Source: Vannielia litorea
GTDB taxonomy: Bacteria > Pseudomonadota > Alphaproteobacteria > Rhodobacterales > Rhodobacteraceae
Length of the DNA: 64,000 bases
NCBI RefSeq assembly: GCF_900142295.1
Contig: NZ_FSRL01000001.1
Coordinates: 2,604,001 to 2,668,000 of the forward strand
Reading direction: 5' to 3'
This document shows, piece by piece, positions 16,666 to 25,055 of this stretch (position 1 is its first letter; the number at the start of each line of letters is the position of its first letter). The position numbers and the translations under genes were made by a program. The notes below the pieces were generated by a model that did not search any database, was not told the origin of the DNA, and saw only the letters and a list, made by a program, of their open reading frames with translations.

Positions 16666-17946
16666 ATGACACAGCCCCACGTTCTCATCGCAGGCGGTGG
16701 CATCGGCGGCCTCGCCACCGCGCTGACCCTGCACCAGATCGGCGTGCCCTGCACCGTGTTCGAAAGCGCCCGCGAGCTGAAGCCGCTGGGCGTCGGAATC
16801 AACCTCCAGCCCAACGCGGTGCGCGAGCTCTACGACCTGGGCATCGGCGCGGCGCAGCTGGATACCGTGGGCCTGCCTGCCCGCGAATGGGCGCTCGTCG
16901 GGCAGAACGGTGCCGAGATCTACGCCGAGCCGCGCGGCCTCGATGCCGGCTACAACTGGCCGCAATACGCCGTGCACCGCGGCGGCTTCCACATGCTGCT
17001 GGCCGAGACCTTCATGGCCCGCGCCGGCGCCTCGGCGCTGCAGACCGGCACCCGCGTCACCGGCTACAGCCGCAGCGCCAGCGGCGTCATCGCGTACCTC
17101 GAGCACGCCGACAACACCACCTCCGAGGCCACCGGCACCCTGCTGATCGGGGCCGACGGCATCCATTCGGCGGTGCGCGCCCAGATGCACCCCGGCCAGC
17201 CGCCGATCCACTGGGGCGGGGCGCTGATGTGGCGCGGCACCACCCTGGCCAAGCCCATCCGCACCGGCTCCTCCTTCGTCGGGCTGGGCACGCACCGGCA
17301 GCGCATGGTGATCTATCCCATCTCCCACCCCGACGCGGAGACCGGGCTGGCGCTCACCAACTGGATCGCCGAGGTCACCTTCGACGAGACCGAGGCCCGC
17401 AAGTCCGGCTGGTTCCGCCCCGCCCCGATCTCCGATTTCCTCCACCACTTCGAAGGCTGGCGCTACGACTGGCTCGACGTGCCCGCCCTGATCTCGGGCG
17501 CCGACATCGCCTTCGAGAACCCGATGATCGACCGCGACCCGGTGCCCACCTGGGTCGATGGCCCGGTCGCCCTGCTGGGAGACGCGGCCCACGCGATGTA
17601 TCCCACCGGCTCCAACGGCGCGAGCCAGGCGGTGATCGACGCCCGCGTGCTCGGCGCGGCCATGCTGTCCCACGGCGTCACGGCGCAGGCGCTCTCCGCC
17701 TATGACGCCAAGCTCTGCGGCCCGATCTCCGAGGTGATCCTGCGCAACCGCGGCGCCGGACCGTTTGGCCTGCTGAACATGGTCAACGACCGCTGTGGCG
17801 GCACTTTCACCGACATCGACGCCGTGATCTCGCCGGCCGAACGCGCCGCGTTCATGGCCCGCTACCAGCAGGCGGCAGGCTTTGCCCGCGACACGCTCAA
17901 CGCCGCGCCCGCAACCATCGCCGCAGGCGCCCGCGTTGCGGCCTGA
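16666..17946 (+). CDS. FAD-dependent monooxygenase (aromatic-ring hydroxylase type)
   Basis: 426-residue group A flavoprotein monooxygenase. Dinucleotide-binding GGGIGGL near residue 10, the DG motif in LLIGADGIHSAVRAQM, and the GD motif LLGDAAHAMYPTGSNGASQA are all present. The GD motif binds the ribityl part of FAD. The family hydroxylates phenolic acids and similar compounds using NAD(P)H and oxygen. No ring-cleavage genes lie nearby, so the substrate cannot be inferred. It stands as a single cytoplasmic gene with a 76-bp upstream gap. Confidence 0.88.
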   Translation: MTQPHVLIAGGGIGGLATALTLHQIGVPCTVFESARELKPLGVGINLQPNAVRELYDLGIGAAQLDTVGLPAREWALVGQNGAEIYAEPRGLDAGYNWPQYAVHRGGFHMLLAETFMARAGASALQTGTRVTGYSRSASGVIAYLEHADNTTSEATGTLLIGADGIHSAVRAQMHPGQPPIHWGGALMWRGTTLAKPIRTGSSFVGLGTHRQRMVIYPISHPDAETGLALTNWIAEVTFDETEARKSGWFRPAPISDFLHHFEGWRYDWLDVPALISGADIAFENPMIDRDPVPTWVDGPVALLGDAAHAMYPTGSNGASQAVIDARVLGAAMLSHGVTAQALSAYDAKLCGPISEVILRNRGAGPFGLLNMVNDRCGGTFTDIDAVISPAERAAFMARYQQAAGFARDTLNAAPATIAAGARVAA

Positions 17947-18021
17947 CCGGCGATCATCGACGGCCCCGGCACGCCCGATATCCACCCGCCCTCACGCGGA
18001 TCGGCCAAGGCCCGGCACAGC

Positions 18022-18468
18022 CTACAAGGATTTCTTGAACCCCACGTGGCTCGGCACAAAGCCCAGCCCCTCGTAGAAGCGCCGGCTGTCGGCCCGGCTG
18101 GCGTTCATCGTGAGCTGCACGAGGCTGCACCCCGCCGCGCGCGCCCGTGCCTCGACATCCGCGAACATGCGCTGCCCCACGCCCTGTCCGCGCAGGCGGC
18201 CGGCGACCCGCACGCTCTCCACCTGCGCCCGCCGCGCGGCGGCCAGCGACAGGCCGGAGATGAAGGTCAACTGGTAGGTCGCCACCACCTCGCCCGCCTG
18301 CTCGCCCACGATCAGAAGATTTCCGCCCTCCTCCGCCATCGCATCGAAGGCGGCGTGATAGGCCGAGAGCTCCGCCGTTTCGCGGCCCTGCCCGAGCATG
18401 TCATCGGCAAGCAGCGCCACCACCGCCGGCACGTCCTCCCGGCGCGCCTCGCGGAAGGTCACGCTCAC
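18022..18468 (-). CDS. GNAT-family N-acetyltransferase
   Basis: 148-residue acetyl-CoA-dependent acyltransferase. The motif A acetyl-CoA loop RGQGVG follows VESVRVAGRL, and ADSRRFYEGLGFVPSHVGF forms motif B. The start is taken as GTG 18468, which overlaps the trpF stop as GTGA; the long frame upstream is an alternative frame of trpF and lacks conserved residues. It is thus the last gene of the lapA-trpF run, but a tryptophan-related role should not be assumed. Substrate unknown. Confidence 0.85.
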   Translation of the reverse strand: MSVTFREARREDVPAVVALLADDMLGQGRETAELSAYHAAFDAMAEEGGNLLIVGEQAGEVVATYQLTFISGLSLAAARRAQVESVRVAGRLRGQGVGQRMFADVEARARAAGCSLVQLTMNASRADSRRFYEGLGFVPSHVGFKKSL

Positions 18469-19115
18469 GCGGTCACCCCCGCGACCGCCTCCATGAAGGC
18501 GCGGATCAGCCCGGCGTCCTTCACCCCCTTCTCGCGCTCCACGCCCGAGGAAAGATCGACCTGCCGCGCGCCGGTGCGCTCCACGGCCTCGGCCACGTTG
18601 CCCGCGTGCAACCCGCCCGCCAGCATCCACGGCACCGGCCAGCGCCGCCCGGCGATCAGCCGCCAGTCGAACGGCAGCCCGTTCCCGCCGGGAAGCTCGT
18701 CGCCCGGCGCGGGCTTGGCATCCACCAGCAGCATGTCTGCCACCCGGCCATGATCATCGAGCAGCGGCAGGTCCGCCTCCGTGGCCACGCCCACCGCCTT
18801 CATCACCGGAAGGCCGTAGCGCCCGCGCACCTCCTCCACCCGCTCCGGGCTCTCGCGCCCGTGCAACTGGATGATATCGAGCGGAACCGCCTCCACGATC
18901 TCGTCGAGCAGGGCATCGCTGGGATCGACAAGAAGGCCCACCTTCGCCAGCCCCTCGGGCGCCAGCAAGGCCAGCTCCCGTGCCAGGGCAGGGGTCACGT
19001 AGCGCGGGCTCGGCTCGAAAAAGTTCAGCCCGGCATAGGCCGCTCCGGCCTGCGCCAGGGCGCGCATGTCCTCCGGGCGCTTCAGCCCGCAGATCTTTAC
19101 CCGGATGTCCTGCAC
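18465..19115 (-). CDS. trpF: TrpF, phosphoribosylanthranilate isomerase
   Basis: 216-residue TIM-barrel enzyme of tryptophan synthesis (Amadori rearrangement of phosphoribosylanthranilate). VKICGLKRPEDM carries the catalytic cysteine, IIQLHGRESPE and LLVDAKPAPGD the catalytic aspartate region, WMLAGGLHAGNVAEAV and VDLSSGVE the phosphate-binding loops. Start is GTG 19115, one base after the lapA stop. trpB, the usual next gene in relatives, is not present downstream here. Confidence 0.95.
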   Translation of the reverse strand: MQDIRVKICGLKRPEDMRALAQAGAAYAGLNFFEPSPRYVTPALARELALLAPEGLAKVGLLVDPSDALLDEIVEAVPLDIIQLHGRESPERVEEVRGRYGLPVMKAVGVATEADLPLLDDHGRVADMLLVDAKPAPGDELPGGNGLPFDWRLIAGRRWPVPWMLAGGLHAGNVAEAVERTGARQVDLSSGVEREKGVKDAGLIRAFMEAVAGVTA

Positions 19116-19116
19116 T

Positions 19117-19476
19117 TCAGCCCGCCCTGCGGTCGTCCAGCAGCGCCAGAACCTCGTCCTGCTCCTGCCCGGTTTCCCGCTTCACCGCGTCGAGCTCCTT
19201 CTTGGCCCGCCGCGCTTCCTTCGCCTGCCGCGCCGCCTCGGCCCGGTGCTTGTGCTCGCGGAACCACTCCCAGACGAAGCCCACCAGGATGCCCAGCGCG
19301 ATCATCCCGAAGAGCGAGATGAAGAGCGGCACGGTGATCTGGTAGGGCACGCCCACCAGATCGGCGAGCTCGCCCGGCAACAGCTTCAGCGTGACCGGCT
19401 CGCGGTTGGCGAGGGCCAGGGTGATCAGAACGATGGCGAGGAGGGCCAGAAAGCCCCAGCGAAGATAACGGATCAT
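19117..19476 (-). CDS. LapA-domain inner-membrane protein (DUF1049)
   Basis: 119-residue protein with two membrane helices (about residues 5-24 and 45-68) and a highly charged, probably coiled-coil cytoplasmic tail (HKHRAEAARQAKEARRAKKELD). The NREPVTLKLLP segment between the helices is typical of LapA/YciS proteins, which in E. coli assist regulation of LpxC turnover. Located between ihfB and trpF as in many alphaproteobacteria, with a 9-bp gap after ihfB. Confidence 0.85.
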   Translation of the reverse strand: MIRYLRWGFLALLAIVLITLALANREPVTLKLLPGELADLVGVPYQITVPLFISLFGMIALGILVGFVWEWFREHKHRAEAARQAKEARRAKKELDAVKRETGQEQDEVLALLDDRRAG

Positions 19477-19485
19477 GCGGTCAGG

Positions 19486-19767
19486 TTACTTGCCGTTCAG
19501 CCGGTCGCGCAAGAGCTTGCCGGTCTTGAAGAAGGGCACGTGCTTCTCCTCCACGTCCACCGCATCGCCGGTGCGCGGGTTACGGCCCACACGGGCGTCG
19601 CGTTTCTTGACCGAGAAAGCCCCAAAACCGCGCAACTCCACCCGGTCGCCATCGGCCATGGCGCCAATGATCTCTTCGAAGATGGTGTTCACGATCCGCT
19701 CGACATCTCGCTGATAGAGATGCGGATTCTCGTCAGCGACCTTCTGAATCAGTTCCGATCGGATCAT
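19486..19767 (-). CDS. ihfB: Integration host factor subunit beta
   Basis: 93-residue DNA-bending protein. [17 protein letters not shown] begins the dimerisation helices; [20 protein letters not shown] contains the beta-arm with the intercalating proline. ATG 19767 is preferred over a start four codons upstream because GGGGGA precedes it at the right distance and the family starts M-[IT]-[RK]-S-E-L. Acts with IhfA in nucleoid structure and transcription. Follows rpsA in related genomes; here an MFS gene intervenes. Confidence 0.95.
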   Translation of the reverse strand: MIRSELIQKVADENPHLYQRDVERIVNTIFEEIIGAMADGDRVELRGFGAFSVKKRDARVGRNPRTGDAVDVEEKHVPFFKTGKLLRDRLNGK

Positions 19768-19985
19768 ACTTCCCCCCATCAGGACGTATTATGGTCCACG
19801 ATTCCGTGCCGTGGTTTCGTCCTCGACTATAGGCGCAAATTTCCGCAACCGAAACGGGGCGTTTGCGTCAATTCATGAGTTTTATTCGACCTTGCTCCAT
19901 TTTCCGCCTGAGAAACCAAGGCTTTGCGGGTGCAGCATGACGGGAGCATGCAGTCTTGCAACCCAATGGCGAATCGGCGCCGCGA

Positions 19986-21206
19986 TCAGAACCGCAAGCG
20001 CAATACCCCGTAAATCGCCAGCGCCAGCATGGCCCCGCCACCCAGCAGATAGGGCAGCCGCAGCGCCATCTCCCGGCCCAGTCCCGGCTCCGCCAAAGCC
20101 ACCAGAACGCCGCCGGCGAGTGCACCCAGCGGCATCATGCCCCAGCCGAAGAACCGGTAGAGCGCGTTCACCCGGCCCAGCAGCGCATCGGGAATCACCC
20201 GCTGCCTGAGCGAAACCGTGACGATGTTCCACAGCATCCCCGAGATCGCCTCCAGCGCCAGCGCCAGCCCGGCCAGCGCCGCCGAGCCGGTAAGCCCGAT
20301 CATCACGAAGGGCAGCGGCATCGTCAGCAGCGCCAGCCGCACCGTCGCCGTCTGGCCGAGCCGCGCCGCCACCCCGGGCCCGAGGGTGCCGCCCAGAACG
20401 GCACCACCCGCGCCCACCGCCAGCAACACCCCGTGGCCAAAGGCCGTGAGGCCGAGGATCTCCTGGCTGACCAGCACCAGCATCGTGACCGACATGGTGA
20501 AGAGCGCGTTGATCAGCCCCAGCATCACCGCCAGCCTGAGCAACAGCCCATGCCCCCGCAGCCAGCGCCAGCCCTCCATGACTTCCGCCACGAGCCGGCG
20601 TGGCGGCCCGTCACGCAGCCGCCGCGGTGTGGCGATGGCCCAGACGCACCAGGCCGCCACTCCGAAGGTCACCGCGTCGAGCACGAAGGGCGCGGGCACC
20701 GCCAGCGCAATGAGCACCCCCGCCACCGGCGGCCCGACGAAGGCCCCCATGACCTGCTCCACGCTCCAGAGCTGCCCGTTGGCCCGCTCGAGGTCGGCGG
20801 GGTCCACAACCGCCGGAAGGAAGGTCTGCGCCGCGTTGTCGCGCACCACCTCGGCCGAGCCGAGCAGAAAGGTCAGCCCCGCCAGCGCAAACACCCCCGC
20901 CGCCCCCTCTCCGCCGCCGCCCCGCATCGCCAGCGCCACGATCCCGAAGGTCAGCAGCAGCCGCAGCATGTCGGCCTGCACCATCAGCCGCCGCCGGTCC
21001 CGCCGGTCCACCAGCACCCCCGCCGGGATCGAGAACAGGAACCAGGGCAGGCGCGTGGCAAAGACCACCAGCGCGATCAGCACCGGATCCCGCGTCAGCA
21101 GCGTCGCCAGCCAGGGCACCGCCAACGCCGAAACCCCGTCGCCAAGGTTGGAGACGGCGGTGGCGGAGAACAGCAGTCGAAAATTGCGGTTACGGGCCAG
21201 CAGCAT
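19986..21206 (-). CDS. MFS transporter, EntS/MFS_3 type
   Basis: About 406 residues with twelve predicted membrane helices; start placed at ATG 21206 (MLLARNRNFRLLFSATAVSNLGDG), since the preceding 12 codons are not family-like. The loop-2/3 signature appears as PAGVLVDRRDRRRLM, the classic G-x3-D-R-x-x-R-R motif of exporters. Proteins of this group export siderophores or drugs. The gene is inserted between rpsA and ihfB, which are neighbours in most relatives, and lies behind the rpsA terminator and a large inverted repeat. Substrate unknown. Confidence 0.85.
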   Translation of the reverse strand: MLLARNRNFRLLFSATAVSNLGDGVSALAVPWLATLLTRDPVLIALVVFATRLPWFLFSIPAGVLVDRRDRRRLMVQADMLRLLLTFGIVALAMRGGGGEGAAGVFALAGLTFLLGSAEVVRDNAAQTFLPAVVDPADLERANGQLWSVEQVMGAFVGPPVAGVLIALAVPAPFVLDAVTFGVAAWCVWAIATPRRLRDGPPRRLVAEVMEGWRWLRGHGLLLRLAVMLGLINALFTMSVTMLVLVSQEILGLTAFGHGVLLAVGAGGAVLGGTLGPGVAARLGQTATVRLALLTMPLPFVMIGLTGSAALAGLALALEAISGMLWNIVTVSLRQRVIPDALLGRVNALYRFFGWGMMPLGALAGGVLVALAEPGLGREMALRLPYLLGGGAMLALAIYGVLRLRF

Positions 21207-21328
21207 GGCCGCATCAACCCACGCCGCACCCCCGGCGCACAAGACCCCTGCTCGTTTTCTTGCCGAAATTACTCCATCCCGCCCCTGTCACCGGCGCCAG
21301 TGTCGCGCTCCTGGCGCAACGCCGCCGC

Positions 21329-21383
21329 CCGGGCGCGGTGGCGGTGCGGGGTGGGTGGGCGGGAGCACCGCCACCGCGCCCGG
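21329..21383. repeat. 18-bp perfect inverted repeat with G-quadruplex-motif loop
   Basis: Arms CCGGGCGCGGTGGCGGTG (21329-21346) and CACCGCCACCGCGCCCGG (21366-21383) are perfect reverse complements. The 19-nt spacer contains GGGGTGGGTGGGCGGG (21348-21363), four G-runs with single-base loops. It lies between the rpsA terminator and the MFS start. DNA could extrude a cruciform with a quadruplex tip; the minus-strand RNA would be a long hairpin with a C-rich loop. Confidence 0.9.
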
Positions 21384-21389
21384 TCAATG

Positions 21390-21420
21390 AAAAGGGCCCC
21401 CGCCAGCAGCGGAGGCCCCA
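21390..21420 (-). terminator. Rho-independent terminator of rpsA
   Basis: Minus strand: GGGCCTCCGC, short loop, GCGGGGGCCC, then TTTT. The ten-pair stem has one U-G wobble. It begins about 30 bp after the rpsA stop. Confidence 0.9.
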
Positions 21421-21450
21421 TGTCTCTCAGGCCGAAGGCCGAACCGACGA

Positions 21451-23130
21451 TCAGTCGTCCTTGTTCAGCGCGGCGCCCAGGATGTCGCCCAGCGAAGCAC
21501 CGGAGTCCGACGAGCCATACTGCTCCACGGCTTCCTTCTCCTCGGCGATCTCGCGCGCCTTGATCGACAGACCCAGACGGCGGGTCTTGCTGTCCACGTT
21601 GGTCACGCGCACATCGACCTTGTCGCCCACGCCAAAGCGCTCGGGGCGCTGCTCGGCCCGGTCGCGGCTCAGGTCGGAGCGGCGGATGAAGGACTTCATG
21701 CCCTCGTACTCCACCTCGACGCCGCCATCCTCGATCGCGGTCACTTCCACGGTGATGATGTCGCCGCGCTTCACGCCGCCAACGGCCTCGGCGAACTTGT
21801 CACCGCCCAGCGCCTTGATGGAGAGCGAGATGCGCTCCTTCTCCACGTCGGTCTCGGTGACCACGGCCTTGACCATGTCGCCCTTGCGGAACGACTGGAT
21901 GGCATCCTCGCCCCGCTCGTCCCAGCTGATGTCGGAGAGGTGCACCATGCCGTCGATATCGCCCGGCAGGCCGATGAACAGGCCGAACTCGGTGATGTTC
22001 TTGACCTCGCCTTCCACCTCGGTGCCCTCGGGGTGGGTCTCGGAGAAGACCTCCCAGGGGTTGCGCATGGTCTGCTTGAGACCCAGCGACACACGGCGCT
22101 TGGCGGAGTCGATCTCCAGCACCATGACGTCCACTTCCTGCGAGGTGGAGACGATCTTGCCGGGGTGCACGTTCTTCTTGGTCCAGCTCATCTCGGAGAC
22201 GTGGACAAGACCTTCCACACCCGGCTCCAGCTCGACGAACGCGCCGTAGTCGGTGATGTTGGTCACGCGGCCCGAATGCACGGAACCCAGCGGGAACTTG
22301 CCCTCGACCGAATCCCACGGATCGTCCTGCAGCTGCTTCATGCCGAGGCTGATGCGGTGGGTTTCCTTGTTGATCTTGATGACCTGCACCTTGATCGTCT
22401 CGCCGATCGAGAGAATCTCGGAGGGGTGGTTCACACGGCGCCAGGCCATGTCGGTCACGTGCAGCAGGCCGTCGACACCGCCGAGGTCCACGAAGGCACC
22501 GTATTCGGTGATGTTCTTCACCACGCCGTCCACGGTCTCGCCTTCGCTCAGGTTGCCGATCACCTCGGCACGCTGCTCGGCGCGGGACTCCTCGAGGATC
22601 GCACGGCGCGACACCACGATGTTGCCACGGCGACGGTCCATCTTGAGAATCTGGAACGGCTGCTTGAGGCCCATCAGCGGGCCGGCGTCGCGCACGGGGC
22701 GCACATCGACCTGCGAGCCGGGCAGGAAGGCCACGGCACCGCCGAGATCGACGGTAAAGCCACCCTTCACGCGGCCGAAGATGGCGCCTTCGACACGCTC
22801 TTCATCGGCATAGGCCTTCTCCAGGCGATCCCAGGCCTCTTCGCGGCGGGCCTTGTCACGGGAGATGCTGGCCTCGCCCCGGGCATTCTCGACGCGGTCG
22901 AGGAAGACTTCAACCTCGTCGCCCACGGCGATCTCGGGAGCCTCGCCGGGGTTGGCGAATTCTTTAAGATCAACGCGGCCTTCCATCTTGTAGCCGACGT
23001 CGATGATGGCCTGGCCCGCCTCGATGGCGATGACCTTGCCCTTGACGACCGAACCCTCGTCCGGCGTGTCGATCTCGAAGCTTTCGGTGAGGAGGGCTTC
23101 GAATTCCTCCATGGATGCGTTCTGAGCCAT
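21451..23130 (-). CDS. rpsA: 30S ribosomal protein S1
   Basis: 559 residues with six S1 (OB-fold) repeats, the same length class as E. coli S1 (557). Repeats begin near residues 20, 105, 190, 275, 365 and 450; the typical G-x-V/F-x-G-x-V and G-x-x-G-L-V/L-H-x-S/T-x-[ML] strands recur (GLVHVSEMSWTKKNVHPG, GMVHLSDISWDERGEDA). It recruits mRNA to the ribosome. S1 usually represses its own translation through its leader; here the 245-bp upstream region contains a terminator-like hairpin. Part of the cmk-rpsA-ihfB block. Confidence 0.97.
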   Translation of the reverse strand: MAQNASMEEFEALLTESFEIDTPDEGSVVKGKVIAIEAGQAIIDVGYKMEGRVDLKEFANPGEAPEIAVGDEVEVFLDRVENARGEASISRDKARREEAWDRLEKAYADEERVEGAIFGRVKGGFTVDLGGAVAFLPGSQVDVRPVRDAGPLMGLKQPFQILKMDRRRGNIVVSRRAILEESRAEQRAEVIGNLSEGETVDGVVKNITEYGAFVDLGGVDGLLHVTDMAWRRVNHPSEILSIGETIKVQVIKINKETHRISLGMKQLQDDPWDSVEGKFPLGSVHSGRVTNITDYGAFVELEPGVEGLVHVSEMSWTKKNVHPGKIVSTSQEVDVMVLEIDSAKRRVSLGLKQTMRNPWEVFSETHPEGTEVEGEVKNITEFGLFIGLPGDIDGMVHLSDISWDERGEDAIQSFRKGDMVKAVVTETDVEKERISLSIKALGGDKFAEAVGGVKRGDIITVEVTAIEDGGVEVEYEGMKSFIRRSDLSRDRAEQRPERFGVGDKVDVRVTNVDSKTRRLGLSIKAREIAEEKEAVEQYGSSDSGASLGDILGAALNKDD

Positions 23131-23228
23131 GTGGCGCTTTTTTCCTTACGTTTCGGTTTCTGGCCGTGCGGTTGTCTCCGCCGGTCTTGGGGTTGGTCGG
23201 GTGCCGTGCGCTGCGCCGGAAAACAATA

Positions 23229-23252
23229 CAGGGCCGGAAAGTTCCGACCCTG
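23229..23252 (-). terminator. Terminator-like hairpin in the rpsA leader region
   Basis: Minus strand CAGGGTCGGAA, two-base loop, TTCCGGCCCTG forms an 11-bp stem (one U-G pair), followed by TATTGTTTTCC. It ends about 100 bp upstream of the rpsA ATG. It could end transcripts arriving from the cmk side or act as an attenuator within the rpsA leader; the promoter position, which would decide, cannot be read by eye. Confidence 0.6.
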
Positions 23253-23375
23253 CCCGAGGTCTCCGACAGCTGCTCTCACGGCGGCTTGACGAGGGGGCGT
23301 TTAGCCGCTCAAACGCCGCATGGCAAGGGGTTTCCCTGCTTTTCGGCGGGCCCGCGCCGGCCTAAGGTCGCGCCC

Positions 23376-24260
23376 ATGCGCGCCCTTCTCGCCTCCCTCC
23401 TCCTGCTCGCCGCCTGCGCCGCGCCCCGCACCCTGCCCGAGGGCGAGAGCCCGCTGGCGGTCAACCCCGCCCGCTTGGCCCAGATCGAGGCGGCGCCCCG
23501 GCTCACCGTGATGATCCCCGGCGCGCTCGCCTCTGTCGATATCTTCGCGCCCACCAACGGCTGGGCCGCGCGCGGGCACGGGCTCGCCTACTACCGCTTT
23601 CCGGGGATGGACGGCCTGCCGCTCGACCACGCGCTCTCGATCACCGACGCGGCAGAGGAGATCGCCCGCTTCGCCCGCCGCTATCCCGACAAGGAGCTGA
23701 CCCTGGTGGGCTACTCCGCCGGCGGTGCCATCGCGCTGGAGGCGGCGGCCCTGCTCGCGCCCCGGCCCGTCACCGTCGCCGCCATCTCGCCCTCGCCCGA
23801 GCACGCGGGCGGGCTGCAAACCATCCTGCGCGGCGCGGGCGATGTGATCTCCGCCGCCACCCGCGCCGAGGCCTTCACCAGCAAGGCCATCTGGGACGAA
23901 TACTGGAAAACCCTGCTCTACGGGCGCGAGAACCGTGCCGATCCGGCTTTTACCGGCCAGATCGAGGCGCTCTCCGCCGAGCACGCCCCCCAGATCACCG
24001 ACCCGAGCCCTGCCCTTGTCCGTGCCCATTCCGCCAGCCTGCGCCGCTGGAAACTCAGCGAAGGCGCCGACCTGAGCCATGCCCGCATCGGCTTTTTCTT
24101 CGGCATGGCCGACCCGGTGTTTTCCACCCGCCAGACAGACACCCTTCGCCGGCGCGCGGGCGGCGGGCGGCTCATCGGCTTTGCGGATGACGGGCACCTG
24201 CTCCTGCTGACCCGCAAGAGCCTCTTCGCCCATGTGCTGAGGTTCGTCGAAGGCGGCTGA
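23376..24260 (+). CDS. Alpha/beta-hydrolase lipoprotein
   Basis: 294 residues from ATG 23376: a lipoprotein signal (MRALLASLLLLAACAAP, lipobox LAAC) followed by an alpha/beta-hydrolase domain. Nucleophile elbow GYSAGGA (Ser within VGYSAGGAIALEAAALL), a probable acid near FFGMADPVF and a His in ADDGHLLLL make up the expected triad. Likely a membrane-anchored periplasmic esterase or lipase-like enzyme. It is on the opposite strand between BLUF and rpsA, interrupting the conserved cmk-rpsA linkage. Substrate unknown. Confidence 0.8.
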   Translation: MRALLASLLLLAACAAPRTLPEGESPLAVNPARLAQIEAAPRLTVMIPGALASVDIFAPTNGWAARGHGLAYYRFPGMDGLPLDHALSITDAAEEIARFARRYPDKELTLVGYSAGGAIALEAAALLAPRPVTVAAISPSPEHAGGLQTILRGAGDVISAATRAEAFTSKAIWDEYWKTLLYGRENRADPAFTGQIEALSAEHAPQITDPSPALVRAHSASLRRWKLSEGADLSHARIGFFFGMADPVFSTRQTDTLRRRAGGGRLIGFADDGHLLLLTRKSLFAHVLRFVEGG

Positions 24261-24272
24261 CCGCCTGGCCGG

Positions 24273-24767
24273 TCAGAGACCGCGTGCCGCCTTCAGCCGC
24301 TTCACCCAGGAGTCGACCGGCTCGGAGGGCTTGCGGCCATAGGGCGAGCTGCCGCCCCATTCGGCCTCGCTCCGCGACTGCTCGATCATCGCGTTCCAGA
24401 TCTCGCGGGCCTTCGCGGGCGGAATCATCGGTCGGCTGCCGTCGGTCTCGAGCGAGATGCCGAGCTCGTCCTCGGCCACGTAGTCGTAGCCCATCGCCCA
24501 TTCGGCAAAGGGCGACGGCGCATCGCCGTCTTCCGAGATCAGCACTTCCACATCGCTGTGTCTTGTGTCGGCACTGATCCGCTCCATCAGCGGCAGCACC
24601 ACCACGCGCGGCCCGTGCAGCGCCTGAAAGAACTGCCCGCGCCCGCGCCACAAATGGCCGGTGATCCCGTTGTTCGCGTTGAAATCCAGAGCCTGCAGCA
24701 GAATGTCGAGGTCGCTGTCGCCAAACTCTTCGTCCCGCGCGATCGAACGATAGAGAAGTTGGTGCAT
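24273..24767 (-). CDS. BLUF-domain blue-light sensor
   Basis: 164-residue single-domain flavin photoreceptor. Spacing to AppA of Rhodobacter sphaeroides is exact: Tyr6, Asn30 and Gln48 correspond to AppA Tyr21, Asn45 and Gln63, the FAD hydrogen-bond network that switches on blue light. NNGITG, GQFFQALHG, RHSDVEVL and the later FAEWAMGY (Trp90) are all canonical. The last about 60 residues have no recognised output domain, so it probably signals by protein contact. The upstream region is AT-rich, carries an 11-bp triple repeat, and the gene sits inside the conserved cmk-rpsA interval. Confidence 0.95.
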   Translation of the reverse strand: MHQLLYRSIARDEEFGDSDLDILLQALDFNANNGITGHLWRGRGQFFQALHGPRVVVLPLMERISADTRHSDVEVLISEDGDAPSPFAEWAMGYDYVAEDELGISLETDGSRPMIPPAKAREIWNAMIEQSRSEAEWGGSSPYGRKPSEPVDSWVKRLKAARGL

Positions 24768-24968
24768 CTACGTTGTCTTCCTTGTGCCTGACTTGCGCTA
24801 CCCTGGCCCGGCCGAGATCGGGACATGAATAGAAAAGGGATTCTGCTTCGGCATGCAATCGTCGTTGTTAGGTTCTGGTTAACTTTTGGGCTGTAGATTG
24901 CTCGAATCGGTCAACCTGAAGTTCCTTGCATGGTTAACACCGAGTCCGCAGTGTCATTTTACGTATGC

Positions 24969-25001
24969 ATGGGTTGTGCATGGGTTGTGCATGGGTTGTG
25001 C
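24969..25001. repeat. Three perfect 11-bp tandem repeats upstream of the BLUF gene
   Basis: Plus strand ATGGGTTGTGC three times without gap; in the BLUF reading direction GCACAACCCAT x3. The 11-bp period equals one helical turn. The 288-bp BLUF-cmk gap is unusually AT-rich and also holds three GTTAAC sites (24879, 24933, 25041). The motif ends about 200 bp before the BLUF ATG. A second, slightly degenerate array of the same unit, in the same orientation to its downstream gene, is at 45595-45627. Confidence 0.95.
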
Positions 25002-25055
25002 TACGGCGCCATTCCGCCGACCGTTTTGCGCAACACTAGCGTTAACCCTGATTTT

